DNA of 64,000 nucleotides from Seminavis robusta (lineage: Eukaryota > Bacillariophyta > Bacillariophyceae > Naviculales > Naviculaceae). Positions 33,065 to 43,399 of the stretch are shown here, in pieces. The number at the start of each line of letters is the position of its first letter. Within the stretch, counting starts at the first letter, position 1. Location: the NCBI GenBank assembly GCA_903772945.1, contig CAICTM010000076.1, positions 1 through 64,000 on the forward strand. The letters run 5' to 3'. The translations under genes were made by a program, and so were the position numbers. Below the pieces are notes generated by a model. That model was not told the origin of the DNA. It was given only the letters and a program-made list of their open reading frames with translations, and ran no database searches.

Positions 33065-34334
33065 ATGATATGCATACCGGTACGCTCAGTAATACCAGTC
33101 AACGGGAACAGCAACGGGAACAGCTACGGGAACGCTAGCTACTCCACGCCTTGCACTCCTGAGTCAGCTCCTCAGTCACGCTTCAAAAAGATAAGCGAGT
33201 TTTAGTTTCACCATTTAATATTTTTGCTTTGCACTTCTTGCCCTCTTCTTGCCCTCCCCTCGAGCTCTGTCCCCATCCTCATCTTAGCTCTCTCTAGACT
33301 AATCCATAGTAACTCCCCATTGAACACTTCTGGGGCTTGGTTGAGGCTCCTCACTGTCTGAGGGCATGCTTTAGGGTACCGGTATGTGACAATAGCGGCT
33401 AGCTAGTGCTATAAGATATGAAAGATACTGAGATTGGGCTTCTTGCAAGACAAGGACTCAGTGTGACTGTTGATGCATCCTTTTTGCTTAAAATGAATAC
33501 TTCCAGTACTGCTACTGGAATCAGAAGAAAAGACCTCTAAACCCCCTTTTACTGACGTACCGGTATACCCACCATGCGAGCCCTTACCCGCGGCGTAGCG
33601 TGTGGGAAATAATATAAATATGGAAGTCAAAGTACCGGTACATGTGGATAGCTATGCATATGTGGATGCTGTCGCGCTTTACGAAGAGACAGAAACGACG
33701 TACCGGTATTTTAATTAATACGAGGGCATGCGCACAAAAAAAAAATGAACGCGAGACAGTGGTACTAACGAGCCGTATCATAGCAACCGTGACCCTAGCC
33801 AGGAAGCCCGCTTGTTGTCCAGGAAGCCCGCTTGCTGTACCGGTACATGTTTTTGAATGTTCGCAGCTAGCACATGCAGTGGCTCTTTTGGAACCGAACG
33901 ATGGGCCCGTGTGCCTTTCCCCATGGCCCACGCCTTTCTTGGTTCCCTGGGCCACCTCGGATCGAGTGGTTTGTCTGCCGTATCTAATCTACAGTGGTAC
34001 TTTCTGACTGGGTGTGTGTGTACATGCTCCGATCGATGCTCCTTGCAAGTTCGGAGCCAGGAGGGGATAACGGTAGATTGCCGATTGCTACGATGTACAT
34101 GTACCGGTAGTACTCATGGCGGTGGCTGCTCGTTCGTTGCTTGGTTTCTATGTATTTTTGTAAAAACGTTGGCGTTCTGTGTGTTGTGTGCACCTCTTCC
34201 CCTCTCCAGCTTCTCTTTGTTTGGTTTCATATTCCCTCAAACCCCAAACACACTCTCAACTAAGCAACTTTGAGCGGGCATCAATGCAAGGTCTTCCTCC
34301 CTGTACTACCGTCCGCACGCCATGCTTACTACAC

Positions 34335-35513
34335 TTATTTCCAAGGGAATTTTGAGTTGATCTTCCATTTTGACTTTAATTTATTGTTGGTCAAGGCATT
34401 ATTGACGAGCGTGTGTTGAGTGTGTTGTGTGGTTCTTACAGCCCCAATGGCCTTGAGTTTTCCGTCCCAAAACACGAGTTGATTGACGTATAGTTTCTTG
34501 GGATCGGGAATATCGTACGAAAAGTAGTGTCCTCGTCCTGTCTTGTTGGAAAGAAGTGGTTGGTACTGTAGGATTTGCCCCGAAGCAAATTCGAGACGTA
34601 AGGAATGAAAGGCAACTTGTTGTTGTGGTGTTGGTGTTGATTCTGGTGGTTGTGCTTTTTGTATCAGTTGATAACCACTGATTCGAATGAGGTATCCTCC
34701 TGGTTGTTGAATTTTGTGATAGTGGTTCGATCGTAGTCGACAGTGTCGCTGTTTGTCGATTATTATTTTGGGTATCTGGTAGGGTCGATTATTATGTACG
34801 ACCAAAGGTCCTTGTATGCGTCCATGGTAGAATGTAACAACAGTGGCGTCGACCTGCCACTGCGGATCTGCCAGGCAAATCGATTTCATAATCATTTTGG
34901 AGATATCTTTCTTGGGTTCCTCATCCGGTATGATTCTCACCCTTAATGGATCTTGGGACCAGTCTTCCACAGGAATGGATTCTTCTGGTATCCAACCAAG
35001 GACCTGACTGATGTCTATGTCTATACTGGTACTGACTCCCGTATACCCCAAGCACAATCCCAATCCCAAGACGAGTTCATTCAATAAGAAATTCTGGGGC
35101 AACCTTGGTGTCAAGAATCTTTCTCCTTGGAATTCTTGTCTGCATACTAGTCCATGTAAGTTGGTGCTGTCAGTACTACTAGTAGTAGATATGACTTGGC
35201 CAGACGCAAATTCAAGTTGGATGGAATGACAGAGACAACCGACTTGATTGTGGCAGTATCCAGAGACCTTGGTCAGAAATCCATACGGCTGCTCCACGGA
35301 TACCCAAGGACTCGTACCGATATTTCGATCCGTCAGCACCACAGGAATCTCGTTCTCGTCCAACAAACACCCCGTTCGTCTGCCACTGGTCAACTCAAAG
35401 ACAACGCCATGAACTCCCCACTTCGAACTGCAGAGACAAACTCTTGCAATCGCATGGTCCAATACTTCGTCTACTGTCACACGCTTCTCCTCCAGGCATT
35501 CCAGTTGGCGCAT
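34335..35513 (-). CDS. Two-repeat protein, possibly jacalin/beta-prism-like
   Basis: 392 residues in one exon, starting at the ATG at 35513. Two related halves can be aligned by eye. Each has a GYLxxxSGY segment (about residues 77 and 275), a SxxLEFASGQ segment (about 95 and 305) and a NxLVxxxGxxLxxxGxV strand (about 145 and 355). This order resembles jacalin-type beta-prism lectin repeats, in which G-x-x-x-x-x-x-x-S-L-x-F and a final 'AIG' strand are typical. There is no clear signal peptide or membrane segment. The lectin call is tentative. The N-terminal 70 residues are not assigned. Confidence 0.6.
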   Translation of the reverse strand: MRQLECLEEKRVTVDEVLDHAIARVCLCSSKWGVHGVVFELTSGRRTGCLLDENEIPVVLTDRNIGTSPWVSVEQPYGFLTKVSGYCHNQVGCLCHSIQLEFASGQVISTTSSTDSTNLHGLVCRQEFQGERFLTPRLPQNFLLNELVLGLGLCLGYTGVSTSIDIDISQVLGWIPEESIPVEDWSQDPLRVRIIPDEEPKKDISKMIMKSICLADPQWQVDATVVTFYHGRIQGPLVVHNNRPYQIPKIIIDKQRHCRLRSNHYHKIQQPGGYLIRISGYQLIQKAQPPESTPTPQQQVAFHSLRLEFASGQILQYQPLLSNKTGRGHYFSYDIPDPKKLYVNQLVFWDGKLKAIGAVRTTQHTQHTLVNNALTNNKLKSKWKINSKFPWK

Positions 35514-36482
35514 AGATACCGTAGTCTACCCAAAGCCAAGCTGAGCTAGACTAGACTAATGCTAGAATGATGATGAGCTGACACTATCGCAGGCAATGGA
35601 GAAACGCTGAACAGGAAACTGGATGTTGTCACTTCTTTCTCGCTTATGATGACCCGAACCTTGGTTAGATAAATGCAGCTAGCAGAGCTGTATAAAAGCA
35701 ACCTACGCTCTTCGAACTTTTCCCACAATACTGGTACGGGTACCGGTACCATATATTTGTAGCCCTAGCTACTGGTAGCTACTGGTAGCTGGCGCATTGT
35801 CTGGAGCTTGCTCTAAAAAGAAAAACACATCATGCTTATATGCATAGAAGGTAGTCTAGAGTACACCGTAAATGGTTACTAGTAGCAACTCAAGCCACCT
35901 TTCATTGCAAAAGAGGTGCAACAAGGCTCATCTTGTAAAGTTAGACTGCTACCCGTACCGCACTTCTGAAAGGACGATCTGTCACAGCTCCTTTCTATAT
36001 GTACTAGTACATACATAATATACCTACCTATGCTAGCTTCTAAACGGATACGATTGTACTACAATGTACTGGATCACTGTAGCATCATTCAACGTACCAG
36101 AGCTCTACATACATGGACCATTCACGGTTGACGGTCGAGTGCATACAAAATTTCTGTGTCACGAGTATAGAGACTTATTACTCCGAAGGAAAGGACAAAA
36201 GGCGATAACAACGCTTTAATCAAATACCGTGTTCGATTACAAAAGAAGTACCGCGCGGAACATTGCATCAAACTCGGTACCCTGCTACTCTTAATTAAAA
36301 TAGCTACTAGTACAGTGTAGCTAGCTACGCTCTACGCTGAACCGTACCTAATTTCCTCACGGATCAACAAATCCAAGATTCCCAAGGATGCAACGGTAAG
36401 GTTGATTGCATCCATCCCACAACAGAGCTCACAAGAGCATAAAAGCAAAGCAGCACATCTCGATCAAACATCCACCAAAAAG
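35514..36482. other. Intergenic, palindrome-rich
   Basis: No gene seen. CTACTGGTAG direct repeats lie near 35770, and TACTAGTACATA, GGTACCGGTACC and CTAGCTAG palindromes are scattered through it. It holds the divergent upstream regions of two genes. Confidence 0.5.
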
Positions 36483-37785
36483 ATGTTTCTCCCCTCACGT
36501 AAAGGAGCGACCATGCTGTATCTCCTGAGCTTGGCTTCTTCTTTGATGTTCTTGGTCAAGCCGGTATCTGCTGGCCTGCAATGCACTCCCAATCAAGACT
36601 GCGTGGGAAACGATCAGAAGCATCTCTCGGACGCCATGGACCCTAAGCAGTGCTTACTTGATTGCCTTTCCGCTCAGGGAAACATGGACGATTGCAAGCA
36701 TACGTTGATTCGAGTCTTTTATGGAAGCAGAATCAAAGGATCCTGCTTTCGTTGCACGAGAGGCTTGGGGATATACAATACCGGTACCGGTAGCAACGAA
36801 GTACCAGGCACAGGCTGCACCTTCTCCGTGGATGCTACCGGTACTGGTAGCAATAGTAGCCCCCAAGACGACGCCTCCAAATCTCTCGCTGCATTGAATG
36901 ATGCAGTCAGAAAACAAGAGCTCTTGGAAGGTCACCCACAGACACAGACTACTGGTACCCAGGATCAATCAGGCATGGTGGCTACCGCAACTCTTCGTAG
37001 TGTGGCTGCCGGAGAAAGAATCAAACTGACCTTCCAGACGTGGAATGGACACACGTATGAATACCATGGAGAGTGCGACTTGACGTGGATCCATGCCCCC
37101 TTGTTTGACGAAGCCAATCAACAGACATTGACCATTGCAGTCCGCACCAGGAGTCGAATCGACTATTCCTACATTCAATCCGTGGTCGTCAAAATTGGAG
37201 ACGAGGTGTTAGAGGTCAGCAGCTTTGGGGACTACGCCCTCCAGGGTGTCGCCAACGCACCACTCTCGTCCAACACCATTGCCGGATACCCCATTACCCG
37301 CACAACCATCAACGACGAGAGGATGAGCATTTTCTCCATTTCTCTTGGCGACAACGATGATGATGAGTTCATTCTTCTACGTACCTTCAAGGATTATGTC
37401 TCGGTCAAGCTGTTGAACCCGAGCGAGAAACGATACCGCGAGAGTTCTGGAATGATGGGACAATATGGAACCGGAAGGTTGTTGGGCAGGGATGGAGTCA
37501 CGTTGGTCGAGGAACCCAATGCGCTGGCGGCCGAGTGGCAGGTCCGCGATTATCACGACCTTTTCCAGATGATTCGAGCGCCCAGTTTCCCGATAAGTGC
37601 ATTCTTGCCAAAGCTAACATTCGTCTGGTGGTCGCCGTCTTTTGGGAGAAGCAACGACCGTGTCTTCCAAAGCTGCGGAAGAGGCATGTGTTGCAGCGGG
37701 TGCGGAGAACTTGCAAGGTTGCATCCACGATGTCATGGTCACGGGTGATTTGGAGCTGGCTGAAGCTGTCCATGGAGACTTTTAG
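36483..37785 (+). CDS. Secreted VWD-like protein, paralogue of 3793-4920, with disturbed C-terminus
   Basis: The start at 36483 (MFLPSRKGATMLYLL) gives a signal peptide ending VSAG. A cysteine-rich segment follows (about residues 32-95, eight cysteines). Next are Thr/Gly/Ser stretches encoded by the palindrome ACCGGTACCGGTAGC, then a VWD-like core with TWNGHTYEYHGECDLTW, and MGQYGTGRLLGRDG. The single open frame ends at 37748. However, after WQVRDYHDLFQ the similarity to the paralogue's C-terminus (GCIHDVMVTGDLELAEA versus ECINDVMITGDADMAGA) lies in the other two forward frames and ends at a stop at 37783-37785. So the tail has two small frame disturbances, or a consensus error. This copy lacks the intron found in the paralogue. 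Role as for the paralogue: secreted or matrix protein, ligand unknown. Confidence 0.75.
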
Positions 37786-38460
37786 ATGACGACTTTTGAT
37801 ACTTGGCAAGCAGGAGGATGGCAGCAATGATTGCGTTTGTATACGTGTAGATATTAGATATTTATGAAATCATTTTTGTACACACTCTTGTAACTCAAGG
37901 TCTCCATGTACCTTCCTGCAAGCCTACCGTACCGGTATCGTAGATAGGGCCTGTTACTCGAGCCAAACAACTCACGGAGTTCTGCTGGCCCGTCTGGATG
38001 CAAGTAAGTCCTTTCAGAATAGCACTCTCACGTCAATCCATCAAGCTTCTATCATCACCAAAAACTACATACTCCTTCACCTCAACCTTCGAATCTCTAT
38101 TACTGTGGCGCTAATCGGCTAATCGGATCGGAAAGCCATCGAGAGTGTGAGACCGCGGCCGGGCCTGGAACATCCAGCTTCGCATGTGAAAGCAAGCCCT
38201 CACCGGGACATGTCATGGTAGGACTTTCTACTGGCTAGCCAGCCAGAAAGTACAAAAGTACGGTGGACCTCATTTATTTGCCGTGTCCCAACCTCCCAAC
38301 CATACCGACCGTCGTAGACCGCGGAGCTTGTAACTGGTACCGTACTGTACTCTGGTGAGAGTTTCATGAGAGGTTGTGTCTCATCTTTCAGTGCAAGGTA
38401 CAAGAGCTGTACATGTACCGGTACGTGCGCTTGCATGATGAGAGCCCCTGAAACGCACGC
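37786..38460. other. Intergenic, nothing recognised
   Basis: No gene. A few TACCGGTA palindromes, including GTACATGTACCGGTACGTGC near 38410. Confidence 0.5.
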
Positions 38461-38670
38461 GGTTGTATTATACGTATAACATTTTCACTATGTATTCTAC
38501 AGATCATACGTATTACACATATAACATTTTTAATATGTATTAAACAAGTTATACGTATAACACAGATAACACAAGTGGAACAATATTATACGTATTACAT
38601 GTATTATGTGTTGTACGTATTTGACGTATTACATGTATGATGTGTTATACGTATTTTACGTATAATACAC
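38461..38670. repeat. Island 1 of TACGTATNAC-type repeats
   Basis: Dense near-palindromic units such as TATACGTATAAC, ATACGTATTACA and TTACATGTAT on both strands, with AT-rich spacers. No coding potential. Confidence 0.7.
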
Positions 38671-39053
38671 AGCGACGAATTTTTGCTAAGTTTTTTTGCC
38701 AGGTGTTTTCTTAGCAAGGTGTTTTGCCAGGTGTTTGGGAGGCAGAGAGGAAGATGCACTGTTGCAGGCCATAATACCTGACAGCTTATCAGTAAAATGG
38801 ACTCTTACCTATCTGAACTCTCTCATGTTGCTAGATACAATATCAATGATGAAGAATGGACTCCTGCTTCATCATTGTGAATGTAGCAACCTCACTAGCT
38901 GATGATACGCCAAAGGAGATAAACATTATGGATACTCTTGGGGTTCGATAATTATCGAATGGAGAAATCGACGTTGTATTGGCTACCTTCGATTTATCAA
39001 TCTTGTGATCCGGTGCATATTAAAGAAGTTTTTATGCCATACTTTTTACTTCC

Positions 39054-39700
39054 TTGCAAGACTGTTGGATTCCGCATCAAAAACAGAGGGATTTGATAAG
39101 AGGCGGAATCACATTACCATATGTTGTCAAGGAGTCGTTTTTACAAAAAAAGGTCCCAAAAGGACAGCAACAAAACCACCCAGACTCAGCTCCTGTTGAG
39201 GGGGAGGGTGTCAAATGTCCATTCTCTTCAATGTTCTATATAGCCAGGACACAGACGATGGTATCTACCCAAGTTCCAGAAGGCAACAAAGCTTCATCGT
39301 GGCCATGTACAACTAGAAGAGGCAAAAGTGAAAGTGTTAAGTACTCATATTGGCACAGAAGCCTTTACACTAGCGGAACAATGCTAAAGAACCACTCTCG
39401 CAAGTGTTGTTAAGACTTTACTTTATGAACGGACAGGCTCATCTCTAACTTCGAAACAAATCGAATCTCTAAGGAAGAGTTTGCATCAAGGAGTTGTCTT
39501 GTCTTTGGTGAAGCCAGACGGTACCATCTCTCAAGTACCCCATCAGGGGACGACAGCTGCAGACAGGCTACTTGCCCGATTGCAATCCGACCCAACAAAA
39601 TCGTTCGTTGTCCTATTTGCCTCATATGACTCCGGCCTTCTTCGAATCAGACAATCACATAGGGGAGCCACACCTCAGAACATTGATCCTGAATCACTGG
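39054..39700 (+). pseudogene. Decayed coding frame between repeat islands, unrecognised
   Basis: Several neighbouring plus-strand stretches look like former protein. One at about 39405-39700 includes HQGVVLSLVKPDGTISQVPH and FVVLFASYDSGLLRIR. Others at about 39225-39390 lie in shifted frames and include LYSQDTDDGIYPSSRRQQS. They cannot be read as one frame. I do not recognise the family. The downstream frame at 39901-40425 is also weak and runs into the third repeat island. Confidence 0.35.
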
Positions 39701-39852
39701 TGATACGTATAACACGGGTGATATGCATAATACATGTTACACCTGTTACACGTATAACACGGGTGATACATATAATACACATTACATGCATAACACGTGT
39801 TACACGCGTAACATGTATAACACGCGTAACATGTATAACACGTGTTGCGCGC
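39701..39852. repeat. Island 2 of TACGTATNAC-type repeats
   Basis: About fifteen units of the form (A/C)ACGTATAACACG, TACATGTTACAC and CACGCGTAACATGTATAA, roughly 10 bases apart. This spacing gives an artificial-looking protein rich in Tyr-Asn-Thr. Confidence 0.75.
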
Positions 39853-40298
39853 TGACTGAGGTACTTACATGGGTTCAGTACTGGTCCCTACAGAAAGTGG
39901 TTGACAATGGTAGAATTCAAGGCCAGATCTTCCACAGGCTTCGTCAGTGAGCCTTCAGAAGTATATGAATGCAAAGAGAATGGTCCTGTGAGCTTGACAA
40001 AGCCTGATAAAGAGAGTGGGGGCAGGAGAATGAAGAAGGAGTTGAATGGAGAGAAATCCTTCTATCTTTCCACAGAAACAGTCTTCTTGGCTTCAACAAA
40101 GCCATACCACATTGCCTACTTACCCACAATGATGGTACTATCTTCAAATAACAACAGAAACCTCTGTATCCTTCAAACAAACAAGAGAAGAGAGGTTGTT
40201 GTCATGGTGGTTCTTTGTGGTGGAGATTGGTGGAGATTGGTGTTGAAGCCATTTTGCGAACGGTCACTCGAACGGTCACGGTGGCTGGCTGGCGACCG

Positions 40299-40380
40299 TG
40301 TAATACGTGTAATACGTGGTATACGTATTATACGGGAATACGTAGAATACGCATTGTACGTATTACATGTATTACATCGC
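40299..40380. repeat. Island 3 of TACGTATNAC-type repeats
   Basis: Units GTAATACGTGTAATACGTGG, ATACGTATTATACGG and GTACGTATTACATGTATTAC. Related to the islands at 38461 and 39701. From 40381 to 41086 no gene is seen. Confidence 0.7.
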
Positions 40381-41086
40381 GTGCGTTTGAGGGTCTCTCA
40401 CCTGTACTCCAACTCCTACCGGTAACTACAGTGACATGTAGTCATGCTGAACATCACACATCACACAGAGGCACGGAGGCAGCATCAAGAGAAGGGAAGC
40501 CAAGGGCCCCTTAAATCGCCTTTGAAGGCGACGATTTAAGCCACGAAGAAGCAGGAAGCTCCATTTAATGCCATTCCAGGCCATTATGTATGAGCAATAT
40601 ATATTCATATTATATATATATCACGATGGTACGGTGTTAACTGTGTTAAGACACGAAGAGAACTCTTTTTCTGGTGGTACCGTATTAATTGGCATCTATT
40701 TTCCTTTTTTAAAAATCTTCCCTTCTCTTCTCGTAGGTGCGTCGTTGGCTACGCAGTGTTCTGAGCAGAAAGCCCTTGAAACCTTGAAGCTTTTCAGAGT
40801 GACACTTTCTGAGATACCGGTACCGATGGACTAGTTTTGGCTGATGGATTAATGATGAGGATCAATTGAGCGGTCACAAACGGGGAGTGTCAAGCGTCCC
40901 GGTGGAGAGGCCTGTCAATCCTGCACAATAGTCTAATTGTACCGGCGAGAAAGATCTTTCTTGGCTTCAAGACGTCTGATATCTTTGGAAAGTTTTGAGA
41001 AGATCCCCACATTTTCCCCTGATCATAGTTTTGCTTTGCTTGGCCGAAAGAAAAAGCTATTTGATCAAGTCAAGTTGCTTTCAGCG

Positions 41087-43087
41087 ATGAAGTTGGCGCT
41101 GTTTCTAAGCGTGCTGCCTGGCCTTGCCACTGGCGTCTATGGTGATAGTGAAGAATGGGAGCGTGAACTCGTGGATGCCTGGACCACCATTGGTACGTCG
41201 TTGCGCAGAGGAGAGATTCAATCATTCGTTCTACAACAACTTCGTAGACTCACACCACGGCTCTTCTCATTTTTCTCTGATGCCCTTTCACTTATTTTAG
41301 GCGACTGTTCTCCTGAAACTGGCATCTGCGAAGGCTGTGGGTTTGGTGCTGCCGTTGTCGATTTGAATGGTCCCGACGGAGCCGAGACGAGGTTTTACAA
41401 TGCCGGACCGGGTGAGCGAGAGGCTCCCTGGGGCCCCCAAGATACTTGGGAGATTGCCAGTATTACCAAACCCTTCACTGCCGTGGCCACACTCATCTTG
41501 GAAGCAGAGGGGGTCGTCACTCTCGACTCGGCCATTGGTGACTTTTTGCCGTGCAATTGGACCGAGGCAAACAGCCAGGTGGCATCCGTCACTCTTTTGG
41601 AAATCATTCAGCATCAGTCGGGATTCCCTGCGCAACCTCCCGATCGCGGTCCTTCCGTGGGTGGAAACCCATTCGCTGGGTATACTGAGGACAGGTTGTG
41701 TGCATCCCTGTTGAAGTTGAATGGACTCCCCACGCGTGGCCGATACTCCTACAGTAACTATGCCTATGGAACTCTGGGCTATGTCTTGACCCTTGCAGTC
41801 GACTCGGAAAACCCACCAGACTATGAAGATATCATCAAGGAAAAGATTCTGGTTCCCCTCGAAATGTTTGATACTTCTGTCACGTACGATGAACCAGGAT
41901 GGGACAATGTAAGCATGATCTCTCGTCTTCTGCAGCCGTTTCTCGCCATGCATAATCTAACTCGCAATGTATCCACCCATGTATCCATCATGTATCCATC
42001 CACTTTTTGATTTTGACAGGCCGCGGTGGGTTGCTCCCGTGGACTCGCACGCGGTCAAGAGACGATTCGTCTCGGTGCCTACGAGACTCTGCAAGGCAAT
42101 GGGGCGCTGCGCTCCACACTCGAAGACGTGTCCAAATATTTGCTCGCGGCCCTTTACGTCGACGCTGGCATGCCAACTCCCATTGACGAAAGTGTGTTTG
42201 GAGGTCTCCCACCTGCTTCCGACGAAATCACGAAACTCTACGACGCCCTTGCCATTGCTCATTCTTTGGAGAATGCTGCCACTGCGGCGTGCACATGTGT
42301 CTCGAATTGGTGCGAAGGTCTCTTGTGTCCTCTCCCCAATCCAAACAACGAATTCATCACATCCGGAGGCTTTGAGGGTTATTCCTCGGGTGGTGTGGGC
42401 ACGTGGCGCAAGAGTGGCGATACGGGTGGATACTCCAGCCGTGTCGCCTACAGTGCCGCCAAAGGAAGGGCCGCGGTGGCGGTCGACACGTGTGGTGGGT
42501 GTGGCAGCAAGGGCACGGCAGGATCCGGAGCGCAACGTGCGGCGTTGCTCCTCGTGGATGGACCTCCCGTGTTGGAACCCGTCGAAAGCATGGAAGACGA
42601 GCCAGCGGAGGAATTCTACATTTTATTCACAGGAGATGCTCACAGTCACAACTTTCCCTCGGTCGCACAAGTCAACGTGGAAGTCACATCTACCGAAGAT
42701 CCCAACGTTGTCACAGTGGCTTTATCCAGTAGCGATGGAACAGGAGCCACCAGTAGGGCTGTCCGAGCCGCTGGTGTGGATGGAGCCTGGATTGTGGAGG
42801 AACCGATTTTTATGGGCACGGGATGGGGGGCATCTTCGGATCCCTTCAATCAGCTTGACATTCCGCGAACTCTGATCATTTCCAACAATTGGGACACTGC
42901 AACCTACCAAGACATGGGCGCCGATGTTCACCTGGCATACGTTTGTGATGGTCGCCGATGCAATGATAGAATTCTTGGCAACAATGAGGACGAGGAAGGA
43001 TTTCCAAGTCTTGGCCCTCCCGAAAAATCAGAAGACGAGATGTTTCCTTCAGGCAGGGTCGGGAAAAAGAGAGTAGGAGGCCCATAG
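41087..43087 (+). CDS. Secreted beta-lactamase-family (class C-like) serine hydrolase
   Basis: The start at 41087 (MKLALFLSVLPGLATGVYG) gives a signal peptide. A probable intron at 41193-41300 has GT-AG ends and a pyrimidine-rich 3' end; it is 108 bases and stays in frame if unspliced. A second intron lies at 41909-42019. Spliced, the protein has about 593 residues. The catalytic SxxK is S89-I-T-K (EIASITKPFTA). The YxN motif is YSN in RGRYSYSNYAYG. The third motif is probably KSGDTGGYSS, in place of KTG/HTG. This fold includes penicillin-binding proteins, esterases and LACTB-type proteases; the substrate cannot be told. The C-terminal 170 residues are an extra beta-rich domain followed by a charged tail. 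Extracellular or endomembrane location is predicted. Confidence 0.85.
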
Positions 43088-43399
43088 GAAATCGCTTCAG
43101 TAACTAGCTCGTGCTATTTTAAATAGTGCTCGTGCTATGGCGGTGCTCGAAAATTATTTGGTTAATTGTTAAAAAAAACTGTTGGATTTAGCATGGACGT
43201 GATGTTTCCCGGATGAAGGGGGGAAGAGAGTAGGAGCGATCGATTCAAAACTAGCTAGCCAGCACAACTTTGCGCAGTGATCTTTCCACAAATGGTTTGT
43301 TCGAACACCGTACTATTGCTACTATGGACACTTGCGTTAACGATTTGGTTTCCGCCTTTAGTTTACAGCACTGGAAACCTACTATGTAGCCAACAAGAA

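Larger units (their letters stand above)
31467..34334. other. Intergenic with two copies of a dispersed repeat
   Basis: No gene recognised on either strand. It holds the repeat pair described separately, many TACCGGTA and TACATGTA palindromes, and a segment (31836-32040) with repeated 'CACAGAAATT' motifs. Short frames near 33600-34270 are not protein-like. Confidence 0.5.

Noticed and set aside
33584-34273. Several overlapping frames on both strands
   Set aside because: Composition is not protein-like and no motif or splice signal supports any of them.
39701-39852. Possible CRISPR array
   Set aside because: Units are about 10 bases, degenerate and without spacers; this is a short-motif repeat in a eukaryotic genome.
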